Of a stretch of DNA of 8,868 nucleotides, positions 1 to 7,338 are shown in pieces. The stretch comes from an uncultured Cytophagaceae bacterium. Its GTDB lineage: Bacteria; Bacteroidota; Bacteroidia; Cytophagales; Microscillaceae. Each line of letters begins with the position of its first letter. Positions within the stretch are counted from its first letter, which is position 1. The notes beneath the pieces were generated by a model that ran no database searches, was not told where the DNA came from, and saw nothing but the letters and a program-made list of their open reading frames with translations. The DNA lies in the NCBI GenBank assembly GCA_937899305.1, contig CALDJV010000256.1, positions 1-8,868 on the forward strand. Reading direction: 5' to 3'. The position numbers and the translations under genes were made by a program.

Positions 1-36
1 TGAATTATTTAAGAAACAATTAGATCAATAATACTT
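1..36. other. AT-rich end of window, no feature
   Basis: These 36 nt follow the stop of the truncated acyltransferase-like frame. They are strongly AT-rich and closed in all three minus-strand frames. I see no hairpin, repeat end or gene start, and the stretch is too short to say what interrupted the neighbouring frame. Confidence 0.4.
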
Positions 37-483
37 TTACCAAGTTTTCAACATAATAAACAATGCGATACCAGCCATTTGCAAAATATCCCCGGTACCT
101 AGTAAGTACAATAATTTGTCCACAGAAACCGGAGAAGTCCATCCATACGCCTGGATCAAGCTCTCGGGTTGAAAGCCCAATAAATTGGGGAGCACAAACT
201 TCATGAAGTTCATAAAATACCCTACCAATAACAACAAAGCACCTCGGCGAAAAGACAACTTAAGGCTTTGGTTTCTAGACATTGTAAACGAAAACCCCAT
301 GGTAATCAGGAACATCCCAGTACCCGTACCTGTAAAGTGGATAAACTCTCCCAACAAGGTATTTTCCTGAGTATTTTTGTCGGCGTACATCCATAAAGTA
401 TGCAAAGGGACCAAGAGCAATACCCCGATTCCCCTGGCCAAGTCAATGGCTCTTACTCTTTTTTTATTTTTTTGAATCTCCAT
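37..483 (-). CDS. Apparently truncated membrane acyltransferase-like protein (HGSNAT/DUF1624 type)
   Basis: This 148-residue frame begins like heparan-alpha-glucosaminide N-acetyltransferase-related (DUF1624) membrane proteins: RAIDLARGIGVLLLVPLH (11-28) matches the family's R..xID..RG...H start, followed by hydrophobic segments near 13-32, 48-67, 81-103 and 129-146, and a DILQMAG motif (132-138). Family members usually have some 350-400 residues and about ten membrane segments, so well over half is missing. It stops at TAA (39-37) inside the fourth segment. The other two minus-strand frames also stop within the next 30 nt (TAA at 22-20 and 11-9), so one base inserted or dropped at the end would not restore a long frame. 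It may be a decayed remnant, a gene cut by an insertion or deletion, or less likely a genuine short protein. A link to the siderophore is not shown. The start at 483 fits the family N-terminus. Confidence 0.6.
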   Translation of the reverse strand: MEIQKNKKRVRAIDLARGIGVLLLVPLHTLWMYADKNTQENTLLGEFIHFTGTGTGMFLITMGFSFTMSRNQSLKLSFRRGALLLLVGYFMNFMKFVLPNLLGFQPESLIQAYGWTSPVSVDKLLYLLGTGDILQMAGIALFIMLKTW

Positions 484-536
484 TGTTTTGCGTGTTTTTT
501 AGAACAGATAAAAGTGTATATAATTTGATTGTATAA
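484..536 (-). other. 53-nt AT-rich spacer between the nitroreductase and the truncated acyltransferase-like frame
   Basis: No hairpin with a T-run, and so no intrinsic terminator, is visible. A 7-nt direct repeat TATAATT occurs at 519-525 and 532-538 on the plus strand (AATTATA on the minus strand), the second copy running 2 nt into the nitroreductase stop codon. The region could hold a weak promoter for the last frame, but no clear TTTG/TAnnTTTG pair is present. Read-through from the operon is equally possible. Confidence 0.4.
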
Positions 537-1136
537 TTAATCAGTTGACTCTTCGCCAAAATCCCAGCGTAACTTCTCTTCTAGTGGCCGGCGCCGTCCT
601 ACTGCTTTGGTAGTGGCTGGATCGTAATGCCCCAGCATAAAAACGCCCAACGAGCGCTCTCCTTCTCGAGTAAATTGTGCTACATATTCCATAGCTGCTT
701 CGCAGGTTTCCCAGTAACCACCCAAGCCATGGGCTGCACAACTCAGCCAAAGGTTTTGCACCGCACAAGCAACTGCGGCCAACTCTTCCCACTCAGGAAT
801 GCGTTCCCGTTCGTCGCGTTTCATGATCACCGCAATGAGGGTGGCATTCTTACAATATTGTTTGAGCGAATTGTAGCGTTTTTCCAAGATATAATCCTTG
901 TAAAACTCGGCCATGTACTCGCCAAACTTTGCCGGATGGGTCCCCTTCAGTACTACAAACTGCCAAGGCTCGGTACGTTTGTGGGTAGGTGCCCAAATGG
1001 CATCGGTAAGCAATGCTTCAATCAGCTCTTGAGAAACTGCTTCCTCCGAAAAAGCATCCGCAAAAATGGTTCGTCGGTTACGAATTACTTCGGTCACCAA
1101 TGAAGCCTTCTCCATAGGATTGATTTCAATTTTCAT
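537..1136 (-). CDS. Nitroreductase-family FMN-dependent oxidoreductase
   Basis: This 199-residue protein of the nitroreductase fold resembles YdjA-type members. FMN-binding features are NRRTIF (20-25, with Arg21 and Arg22), APTHKRTEPWQF (49-60), the helix ELAAVACAVQNLWLSCAAHGLGGYW (118-142), LGHYD (168-172) near the end, and a basic GRRRP patch (180-184). It should be a cytoplasmic flavoenzyme using NAD(P)H; its substrate is unknown. The ATG at 1136 overlaps the end of the synthetase gene by 11 nt in another frame, which suggests coupled translation. Met8 (codon at 1115) is an alternative start just past that stop, and the family motif begins after it, so both starts are possible. The tight linkage suggests a role with the siderophore, perhaps reducing the ferric complex or acting on a precursor, but that is inference from position only. 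It has no recognised place in known NIS pathways. Confidence 0.85.
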   Translation of the reverse strand: MKIEINPMEKASLVTEVIRNRRTIFADAFSEEAVSQELIEALLTDAIWAPTHKRTEPWQFVVLKGTHPAKFGEYMAEFYKDYILEKRYNSLKQYCKNATLIAVIMKRDERERIPEWEELAAVACAVQNLWLSCAAHGLGGYWETCEAAMEYVAQFTREGERSLGVFMLGHYDPATTKAVGRRRPLEEKLRWDFGEESTD

Positions 1137-3510
1137 CGATTAACTGAGGTTTATACTGAGCAATGGGATTTTCCAATACCGAAGCGAACTGCAAGCTATT
1201 CACTGGATCGGCCAAGTTGAGCATGTGTTTATGATTGCTCAACTGCAAGCGATTCAAACAACAGCGTTTGAACGTAGGCACAAAAAAATCATAGCGTTCA
1301 TATTTTGCCTCATGCTCCGGGTGCTGCTGTTGATACTCAAGAATGCATTCGGCCACTTGTTCCCAGAACAAATCTTCGGCATATCCCCCTTGGGTATGTA
1401 AAATGGCGCTCAAAAAACGGAAAAAGCAATCAAAAACATCGGTAAACAGAGAAAGGATTTGCATTTCATCGCTGGCCTCAGTGTAAAGCCGTTTTACCTG
1501 CTCGGGCAACGCCATTGTATCATCATAGAGCAAGACTTCTTCGGTAATGTCTTTCATCAAGGCCCGCACTGGCAAACCTTCCTCTAATACCATGATGAGG
1601 TTTTCGCCATGCGGCATAAACACCAATCCGTAGGTATAAAAACAATGGATCAAAGGGGCCAAATAACACTTTAGGTAGGCTTTTACCCACTCCTGGGGAG
1701 TTACTCCTGAAGCTTCAATCAATAAAGGAAGTAAGGCCTGCCCATCATTGTCTTGATGTAAAAAAGCTGCCATCGTCATCACTTGCTGATGATTTTGAAC
1801 CTTTTGCATGGGGCTTTCTCTCCACAAAGCCGCCAACATTTTATTTTGAGGATAACTGGTACCATAAGCGGCAAAATGGGCATTGGCATACCCCACAGTA
1901 GCTACCTCATCCAACATTTCAAAACCACATTCCTTTAGATATTGATCCTCATCCAAGAGGTTGCATATCCAGTCGGTAATGGGCGGAGTACTTTTCATGT
2001 AATGAGGCGAAAGTCCTCTCACAAAACCCATATTGGTAATCCCCAGGGCTGTTTTGGTGTAGTGTTTTTTGGGGTGGCTTAAGTTATACAACGTGCGAAT
2101 AGATTGTTGCGCTGAAAATTCATCTTCACCCTCTCCCAGATATACCAACTTTTGTTGGGCAATGTCGGCCGCAAACAGATTTACCAACTTGTTGTTCCAC
2201 TGCCAAGGGTGTACCGGTATCAACACATAATCGGATGGAGATAACCCCAAGGTTTTTAATTTTTCGTAAAAACGGTCTACTTGTATTTTGCCTAGCTCTT
2301 GCTCCAGCAATTGCTCGTAGTTTAATGATGGCACTCCAGTGTATTGAGCGTGGTCTCGATGTCCGGCCAGCCAAATAATCCGAAAAGGTCGATTTGCTTC
2401 GGGGGCATAACGCTGATAATCTTCCGTACTGAAACCCATACGACCATTGCTGGCGACAAAGCAAGGGTGCCCCTCCGTCATTGCGTGTTCTATTTCCTGA
2501 AAATCAGCCATCACCAGTTGTTGGGTCGTAAAATATTGATTACGCCATTTGTAAGCATATCCCAACAAGGTACTGGAAACCTCTTCCAGATAAGTGGCTC
2601 TAAACTGACTAGGAATGGCCAATTGTTCCTGAAACTCAGTAATAAAACTCAATACATCTAGTTTCGCTGCTTCACCTGCTTTCTGTTTCCGGATAGAAGA
2701 CGCATCGATATGCCAATGGTCCAGGATGAACTTTTCGGCCTTGAAATGATATTCAATTGCCGTATCATCGGCCACAATTCGGTACCAACCTGCTTCGTCA
2801 AGTGGTTGCGGGGTAAACAAAAGTTCATGAGCAAATTCACTGATGGCTTTCCTTACCAACCAACGGTTCACTTGTTCCCAACCCGATGCTTCAAGTTGAG
2901 CCGTCACTCCTTCCGGGTCAATGCTTTGCCCTTGTGCTCTTTGCATCGCTTGTCTAAACTGCGCTCGGGTACAAAAAGCCAGATGCGCAGTTTTATGAGG
3001 CAACTGTAACACTTTTTCGTATACAAATCCAGCTCGTTTGTTCAGCGCATGGATTTTGTCGTTACGAATGTCGGGCTCTACTACTACGCGCGTTACTTTT
3101 TCATCAGCAAACAAAAACTCCATAATGGTGGTAAATACCTGCCAGGTAAATCCAGAAATTTTGCGCTTGGGAGGACCTACCAATACGTGCATTCCTCGGT
3201 CTCCCCTTTGTACCTCATAGTGTTGGGCTATCAGGTCGTGCGCTACTGCGTAGCATTCAGTAATAAAAATGGGCTCTCCTTGCCAAAAGGCAGTAAACAC
3301 CTCATAACCAGGCGTCTCTAATAATTCTATATAGGCCTTGCGCACGTCCTCTATCGAACTATTGAGCATACCCCAATACTGGGCATAAGGCTGGTTTACC
3401 CAGTCATGCAAAAATGCCACATCTTCTTCTATCGAGAATGGTCGTAACTCAAAAACTCCCAATTCCGGAATATCTCGAGTAAATACCACCGTGTTATTCT
3501 TCGTATTCAT
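1126..3510 (-). CDS. Fused acyltransferase-NIS synthetase, copy 2 (BibC-like siderophore synthetase)
   Basis: This 794-residue paralogue of the preceding gene has the same layout. The GNAT acyltransferase spans ~10-184, with GDRGMHVLVGPP (103-114), Gly120, VVVEPDIRN (142-150) and LPHKTAHLAF (170-179). The synthetase spans ~206-790, with EGHPCFVASNGRMGF (346-360), HPWQW (434-438), SIRTLYN (470-476), HYTKTAL (483-489), NMGFVRGLSPHYMKSTP (493-509), HGENL (634-638) and KDITEE (653-658). These motifs closely follow DesD/AlcC, so this copy is the better candidate for the classical step: succinylation of an N-hydroxydiamine and oligomerisation or ring closure. From about residue 310 to the end it aligns with copy 1 without gaps at a constant offset of 20. 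Most of the length difference lies in the linker and the start of the synthetase domain. One small departure is Ser354 where copy 1 has Asn. Its last 11 nt overlap the start of the nitroreductase gene. Confidence 0.94.
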   Translation of the reverse strand: MNTKNNTVVFTRDIPELGVFELRPFSIEEDVAFLHDWVNQPYAQYWGMLNSSIEDVRKAYIELLETPGYEVFTAFWQGEPIFITECYAVAHDLIAQHYEVQRGDRGMHVLVGPPKRKISGFTWQVFTTIMEFLFADEKVTRVVVEPDIRNDKIHALNKRAGFVYEKVLQLPHKTAHLAFCTRAQFRQAMQRAQGQSIDPEGVTAQLEASGWEQVNRWLVRKAISEFAHELLFTPQPLDEAGWYRIVADDTAIEYHFKAEKFILDHWHIDASSIRKQKAGEAAKLDVLSFITEFQEQLAIPSQFRATYLEEVSSTLLGYAYKWRNQYFTTQQLVMADFQEIEHAMTEGHPCFVASNGRMGFSTEDYQRYAPEANRPFRIIWLAGHRDHAQYTGVPSLNYEQLLEQELGKIQVDRFYEKLKTLGLSPSDYVLIPVHPWQWNNKLVNLFAADIAQQKLVYLGEGEDEFSAQQSIRTLYNLSHPKKHYTKTALGITNMGFVRGLSPHYMKSTPPITDWICNLLDEDQYLKECGFEMLDEVATVGYANAHFAAYGTSYPQNKMLAALWRESPMQKVQNHQQVMTMAAFLHQDNDGQALLPLLIEASGVTPQEWVKAYLKCYLAPLIHCFYTYGLVFMPHGENLIMVLEEGLPVRALMKDITEEVLLYDDTMALPEQVKRLYTEASDEMQILSLFTDVFDCFFRFLSAILHTQGGYAEDLFWEQVAECILEYQQQHPEHEAKYERYDFFVPTFKRCCLNRLQLSNHKHMLNLADPVNSLQFASVLENPIAQYKPQLIDEN

Positions 3511-3524
3511 AAAGTTAGGAATGG

Positions 3525-5981
3525 TTAGTCGGCCAAAGAAGCTACTGAAGCCAAGGCAGGTTTAAACTGAGCTACCGGATTCTCAAGGGTACCCACAAAC
3601 TGTAACAATACAGTAGGGTCATCCAAATCAATCATTTGTTTGTGATTGTTGAGCTGCAAACGATTCAAGCAAGACAGTTTGAACTCTGGAGCAAACAAAT
3701 CGTATTGTTCAAACTTCTCCTGCATTTCAGGGTATTTTTGCTGGTACGTCAAGATATTTTCGGCCACCAATCCCCAGAAACGATCCTCGGAATAATTCAG
3801 GTGAGACACCAAAATGTGTGACAAGAACCGGAAAAAGCCATCAAACACATCAATAAAGATGGAGAGTAACTTCACATCTTCAGCTACCGGAGCATACATG
3901 CGTTTGAGGTTTTCGGGTAATTCAAAATCAGGGTTCAGAATCACCGCTTCTTCAGTAATATCTTTGAGCAAAGCTTTTACTGGAACCCCGTTTTCGGTTA
4001 CCAAAATCAGGTTTTCACCGTGAGGCATAAATACCAGATCGTACTTGTAGAAGCAATGCAATAAGGGGCTCAAGTAAGATTTTAAATAGCTACGTAACCA
4101 ATCGTCAGTGCTCAATCCTGATACCTTGATCAGTTCAGGCAACAAGGCGTTGCCTTCGTGGTCGATGTGCAACAAGGCCGCCATCGTCATCAAACCTTGG
4201 CCTTCATCGATTTTACTTACTGGGCTTTCTCGCCACAGCGAGGCCAACATCTTGTTGTAGTCGTTGTGAGGCCCCCACTCTTCGTAGTATGGGTTTACGT
4301 AGCTTACCGAAGCAATTTCTCCTAACATTTCAAAACCAGTCTCTTGAATGTATTCATCCGAGAGAAGTAGTTCGTCTAACCAAACGGCCATTTCGGGGGC
4401 AGTTCCCAGATAATACAATGGCAAACCTCGCATAAAGCCCATATTGAGAATAGAAAGCGAAGATTTGGTGTAGAATTTTTGAGGGTTGGTAATATTGAAC
4501 AGGGTCCGTACCGATTGTTGGGCCAAGTATTGATCAGGACCATAACCCAAACAAATCAATTTGCCTTGAGCTACTTCAGGAGCAAATATGTTGGCCAATT
4601 TGTTGAACCATTGCCAAGGATGAATTGGGATAAAAATATAATCGGCGGGATTCAATCCTTTTTGAGTAATTTGTTGTTCAAAATTGCTTCGGGTATGCGC
4701 ATCTAGTTCTTGGGCAATCAAGGTAGCATAAGGTAAATCCTCCGTACCCGCATACACTGTGCGGTCTTTGTGTCCCGCCAACCAAAGCAAGGCAAACGAA
4801 TTACCTGCTTCGGGTGCATAAGCCCGGTAGTCGCCGCTGTCAAACCCAATGCGTCCGTTATTGGCTACAAACCCAGGGTGTCCTTCGGTCATTGCCTGTT
4901 CAATTTCCTGAAAATCAGCTGTTGCCAACTCCGCCGCTACTGGATTTCCCTTGATCAGTTTATATGCACTACCGTATAATGTACTGGTAATTTCTTCCAA
5001 ATAACTAGGCATTTGCGTTTTGGTAATGCCCAATTGCTCTCTAAACTCTTTGATGAACCAAAGTGCATCTAGCGCAGTAGGTTGGTCATCTACATACTTT
5101 TGTATAGAAGCTTCTTCAATATTGAAGTGATTCAACGCCAAAAGCTGTGCTTTGAAAGTATAATATATTTTATCAGAATCACTGGCCAAGGAATATAAAT
5201 TCCACCCCAGTTGATTCTCTACGTTGGTTTCAATGATTTTTGGGGTAATCAACCGCTCGTGCGAAAATTCACAAATGGCCTTCTTTATCAATAATATGGT
5301 GGCTTTTTGCCACAATTCAGGGGTAACATGGGCTACCGCCTGCTGAGGTGATACAGTATTGTTAATGCTATTCATGGCACTTCGTTTAATAACATGTTTG
5401 AGGTGTTGATTTTTTTGATATTGGGCTCGAGTGTAAAAAGCCAGTTGCGCGGTTTTGTGAGGAAGACTTACAATCGCATCCAGGGTAAATCCAATGCGTT
5501 CACAAATGGCAAACATTTTTTTGTTTCTAATGTCAGGCTCCACCAAAACCCGTTGTACTTTGGGATCATCAAAGACCAAATCGGTAATGGTTCTGAATAT
5601 ATACCAGGTAAAATCGGCTACGGGACGTTCAGCGGGGGCCACCAATACGTGAATCCCACAATCGTCTTCCCGGGCATGGTAATATTTACCAATAGGGTCG
5701 TTTTGAGGGTGGTAACGCTCTAGCAAAAAAGCTGGATTACCATTGTAAAGCCCCACCAACACTTCATAATTTTCTCTCGCAATCAGATTTTCGTATTCTT
5801 CTTTTACCTGAGTAAGGGTGGTATCTTGTAAACCCCAAAAAACGGCATACTCTTTATTTACCCAAGCATGAAGCATGGGAATGTCTTGTGCTATATCTAA
5901 CCTTCGGAAAGCAATGGTTCCAAACGATGGATAAGACTTTGTATATATGATATCAGCTTGCGCTGTTTCGTTGTTCTTCAT
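3525..5981 (-). CDS. Fused acyltransferase-NIS synthetase, copy 1 (BibC-like siderophore synthetase)
   Basis: This 818-residue protein has two parts. Residues ~12-187 are an IucB/AlcB/RhbD-type GNAT acyltransferase, with VLVEPDIRN (145-153), a GF (164-165) and LPHKTAQLAF (173-182). Residues ~219-810 are an IucA/IucC NIS synthetase ending in the FhuF-like segment, with EGHPGFVANNGRIGF (366-380), HPWQW (454-458), SVRTLFN (490-496), NMGFMRGL (513-520), HGENL (654-658) and KDITEE (673-678). It should acylate an N-hydroxyamine and then condense the product through an ATP-made acyl-adenylate. The motifs are nearest the DesD/AlcC group (type C). Met203 begins a stretch like the N-terminus of free-standing DesD/AlcC proteins, so it marks the fusion joint. 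Oddities: Ala115 and Asp123 replace glycines kept in copy 2, and the loop after NMGF is GLPLYYLGTAP rather than GLSPxYMxxTP. No Shine-Dalgarno is seen; the stop is 14 nt from copy 2. Confidence 0.93.
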   Translation of the reverse strand: MKNNETAQADIIYTKSYPSFGTIAFRRLDIAQDIPMLHAWVNKEYAVFWGLQDTTLTQVKEEYENLIARENYEVLVGLYNGNPAFLLERYHPQNDPIGKYYHAREDDCGIHVLVAPAERPVADFTWYIFRTITDLVFDDPKVQRVLVEPDIRNKKMFAICERIGFTLDAIVSLPHKTAQLAFYTRAQYQKNQHLKHVIKRSAMNSINNTVSPQQAVAHVTPELWQKATILLIKKAICEFSHERLITPKIIETNVENQLGWNLYSLASDSDKIYYTFKAQLLALNHFNIEEASIQKYVDDQPTALDALWFIKEFREQLGITKTQMPSYLEEITSTLYGSAYKLIKGNPVAAELATADFQEIEQAMTEGHPGFVANNGRIGFDSGDYRAYAPEAGNSFALLWLAGHKDRTVYAGTEDLPYATLIAQELDAHTRSNFEQQITQKGLNPADYIFIPIHPWQWFNKLANIFAPEVAQGKLICLGYGPDQYLAQQSVRTLFNITNPQKFYTKSSLSILNMGFMRGLPLYYLGTAPEMAVWLDELLLSDEYIQETGFEMLGEIASVSYVNPYYEEWGPHNDYNKMLASLWRESPVSKIDEGQGLMTMAALLHIDHEGNALLPELIKVSGLSTDDWLRSYLKSYLSPLLHCFYKYDLVFMPHGENLILVTENGVPVKALLKDITEEAVILNPDFELPENLKRMYAPVAEDVKLLSIFIDVFDGFFRFLSHILVSHLNYSEDRFWGLVAENILTYQQKYPEMQEKFEQYDLFAPEFKLSCLNRLQLNNHKQMIDLDDPTVLLQFVGTLENPVAQFKPALASVASLAD

Positions 5982-6022
5982 TCAATCATCAAGTTTTTGG
6001 TCCTTGGGTAGCATCATCCATA

Positions 6023-7327
6023 CTACAAATCCACGTGCTGTGGTGCCGCTTTATCCGGTGCGCTTTCTTGGGAGTTTATTGCTACCCCACGGTCTGGCAT
6101 TGCTCCATTTGCATCGGAATGAAGTCCATCATCTGAGTGATTTGCTTCACCAGATTGGTCTTGTTTCATTTGAGACCGAAATAGCCCATAATAAGCACCA
6201 AACGATACCCCAAAGCCTAGTAAGGCCACCCAAAACGGCATTTGTAACCCTTGTGCATCTACCACAAAACCTACTGAGAAAGAAGCCAACAATACTCCAA
6301 GGTTTTGAAAGAAATGGATTTTGCTGTAATCTATAGCATAAGATTCGGGCGTGCTAAACTGAAAAAGCAGGGCATCGAACCGTACCATTCCCTGAAAGAT
6401 TGCCCAGCCATACACTACCCTTCCCAACAAAACGACTGCCTCGAGCGAAGACGCTTGTAAAAACAGCCCCACCATGCCCAACAAAAGCGCTATGGAAATC
6501 CCACGATATTTTTGGTCATTGTTTGAGGTGTGTTTCCAGCTCAGCCACAAGGCTACGACGGCCACAAAACCTGGAATGGCATACACAAATCCAGATACTA
6601 GTTTGCTGTCATAGGCTGAGATGGCCTCCCAGTAGCGGGAGAAAAAGGGACGAATCAAGAAATCACTGAAATAAAGTACCAAGGTGATGAGCCCAATCTT
6701 AAGCACAAACCCATTTGGAATCAAAGGTGGTTTTTCAGCAACTGCCTGATCGGTCACCTCTTGCCTGGTAGTATCAAATCGTTTGCTTCTCAATAAATAC
6801 ATACTCATCAACATTTGGATGAAATCACCCGCCGCCATTACTAAAAAGATGTAGGCCGGATTGATAAGATCCACCACCAACCCTCCAATAACAGCTCCTA
6901 GTATTCCTCCCAAATGTACTACCACCGATAACACGCCAATGGTTCTGGTGTGTTGGTCGGGGCGAATGATTTTGAGGATATATGGATATACCAACAAATA
7001 GCTCCCTTTGAAACAAATCATCGTGAGAGAGGCCACCCAAAAGTGATCATATGAGGTAGTCCAAAAGCAGTACAATGCCAGTATTCCGGCCACTAGTTGG
7101 GTATATACCAGAATTTTTAGTTCGGCTACTTTTCTCGATACATAAGCCCAAAACGGAAAAGCCAACATGACCATAAAGCAAATGGCAGCAAAATAATAGC
7201 CTACCACCTTGGGGTTGGTCACACCAAATCTGGCTTCAAAAAACTGGGGATAAAAAGGGTGCAGTAAGTAATCGCTTACTACTGCCACCATGGTCATCCC
7301 AATTAAAAAAGCACGTAAACTTTTCAT
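6023..7327 (-). CDS. Major facilitator superfamily transporter, probable siderophore exporter
   Basis: This is a 434-residue integral membrane protein with about twelve hydrophobic segments by eye: roughly 6-25, 41-60, 72-90, 95-118, 129-150, 155-178, then a polar loop (180-205), then 206-225, 242-262, 276-291, 295-315, 338-356 and 362-383. This 6+6 pattern with a central loop is typical of MFS permeases. Its place between the hydroxylase and the synthetases points to export of the finished siderophore across the inner membrane, the role of PvsC-like MFS proteins in other NIS clusters. Uptake of a ferric siderophore or precursor is possible but less likely. The last ~50 residues (384-434) form a polar tail rich in Asp, Ser, Asn and His, which is long for the family. 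GGAGG (7334-7330) lies only 2 nt before the ATG, too close for a normal ribosome binding site. The stop is 41 nt from the next start. Confidence 0.85.
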   Translation of the reverse strand: MKSLRAFLIGMTMVAVVSDYLLHPFYPQFFEARFGVTNPKVVGYYFAAICFMVMLAFPFWAYVSRKVAELKILVYTQLVAGILALYCFWTTSYDHFWVASLTMICFKGSYLLVYPYILKIIRPDQHTRTIGVLSVVVHLGGILGAVIGGLVVDLINPAYIFLVMAAGDFIQMLMSMYLLRSKRFDTTRQEVTDQAVAEKPPLIPNGFVLKIGLITLVLYFSDFLIRPFFSRYWEAISAYDSKLVSGFVYAIPGFVAVVALWLSWKHTSNNDQKYRGISIALLLGMVGLFLQASSLEAVVLLGRVVYGWAIFQGMVRFDALLFQFSTPESYAIDYSKIHFFQNLGVLLASFSVGFVVDAQGLQMPFWVALLGFGVSFGAYYGLFRSQMKQDQSGEANHSDDGLHSDANGAMPDRGVAINSQESAPDKAAPQHVDL

Positions 7328-7338
7328 TGCCTCCGCGA

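Larger units (their letters stand above)
1126..5981 (-). repeat. Tandem pair of paralogous fused genes
   Basis: The genes at 5981-3525 and 3510-1126 are direct tandem paralogues over their whole length, in the same domain order. In the block around the EGHP motif I count 31 identical residues of 51 (copy 1 residues 330-380 against copy 2 310-360). Short stretches of DNA identity also remain, for example TTTCCTGAAAATCAGC at both 4904-4919 and 2495-2510. The divergence is too large for a recent duplication or assembly artefact. Both copies are fused, so either the duplication followed the fusion or the pair was acquired together. Confidence 0.85.

Noticed and set aside
627..1103. 158-codon plus-strand open frame opposite the nitroreductase gene.
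   Set aside because: It is antisense to a gene with clear family motifs and its product has no recognisable features.
1126..5981. The tandem pair as an assembly duplication.
   Set aside because: The copies differ at many positions in both DNA and protein and each has an intact reading frame, so this is an old duplication.
5947..6336. 129-codon plus-strand frame crossing the exporter/synthetase junction.
   Set aside because: It overlaps two confirmed genes on the other strand and its composition looks like an antisense shadow.
7328..7338. GGAGG just before the exporter ATG as a Shine-Dalgarno site.
   Set aside because: Only 2 nt separate it from the start codon, too close for normal use, and no other gene here has a well-placed one.
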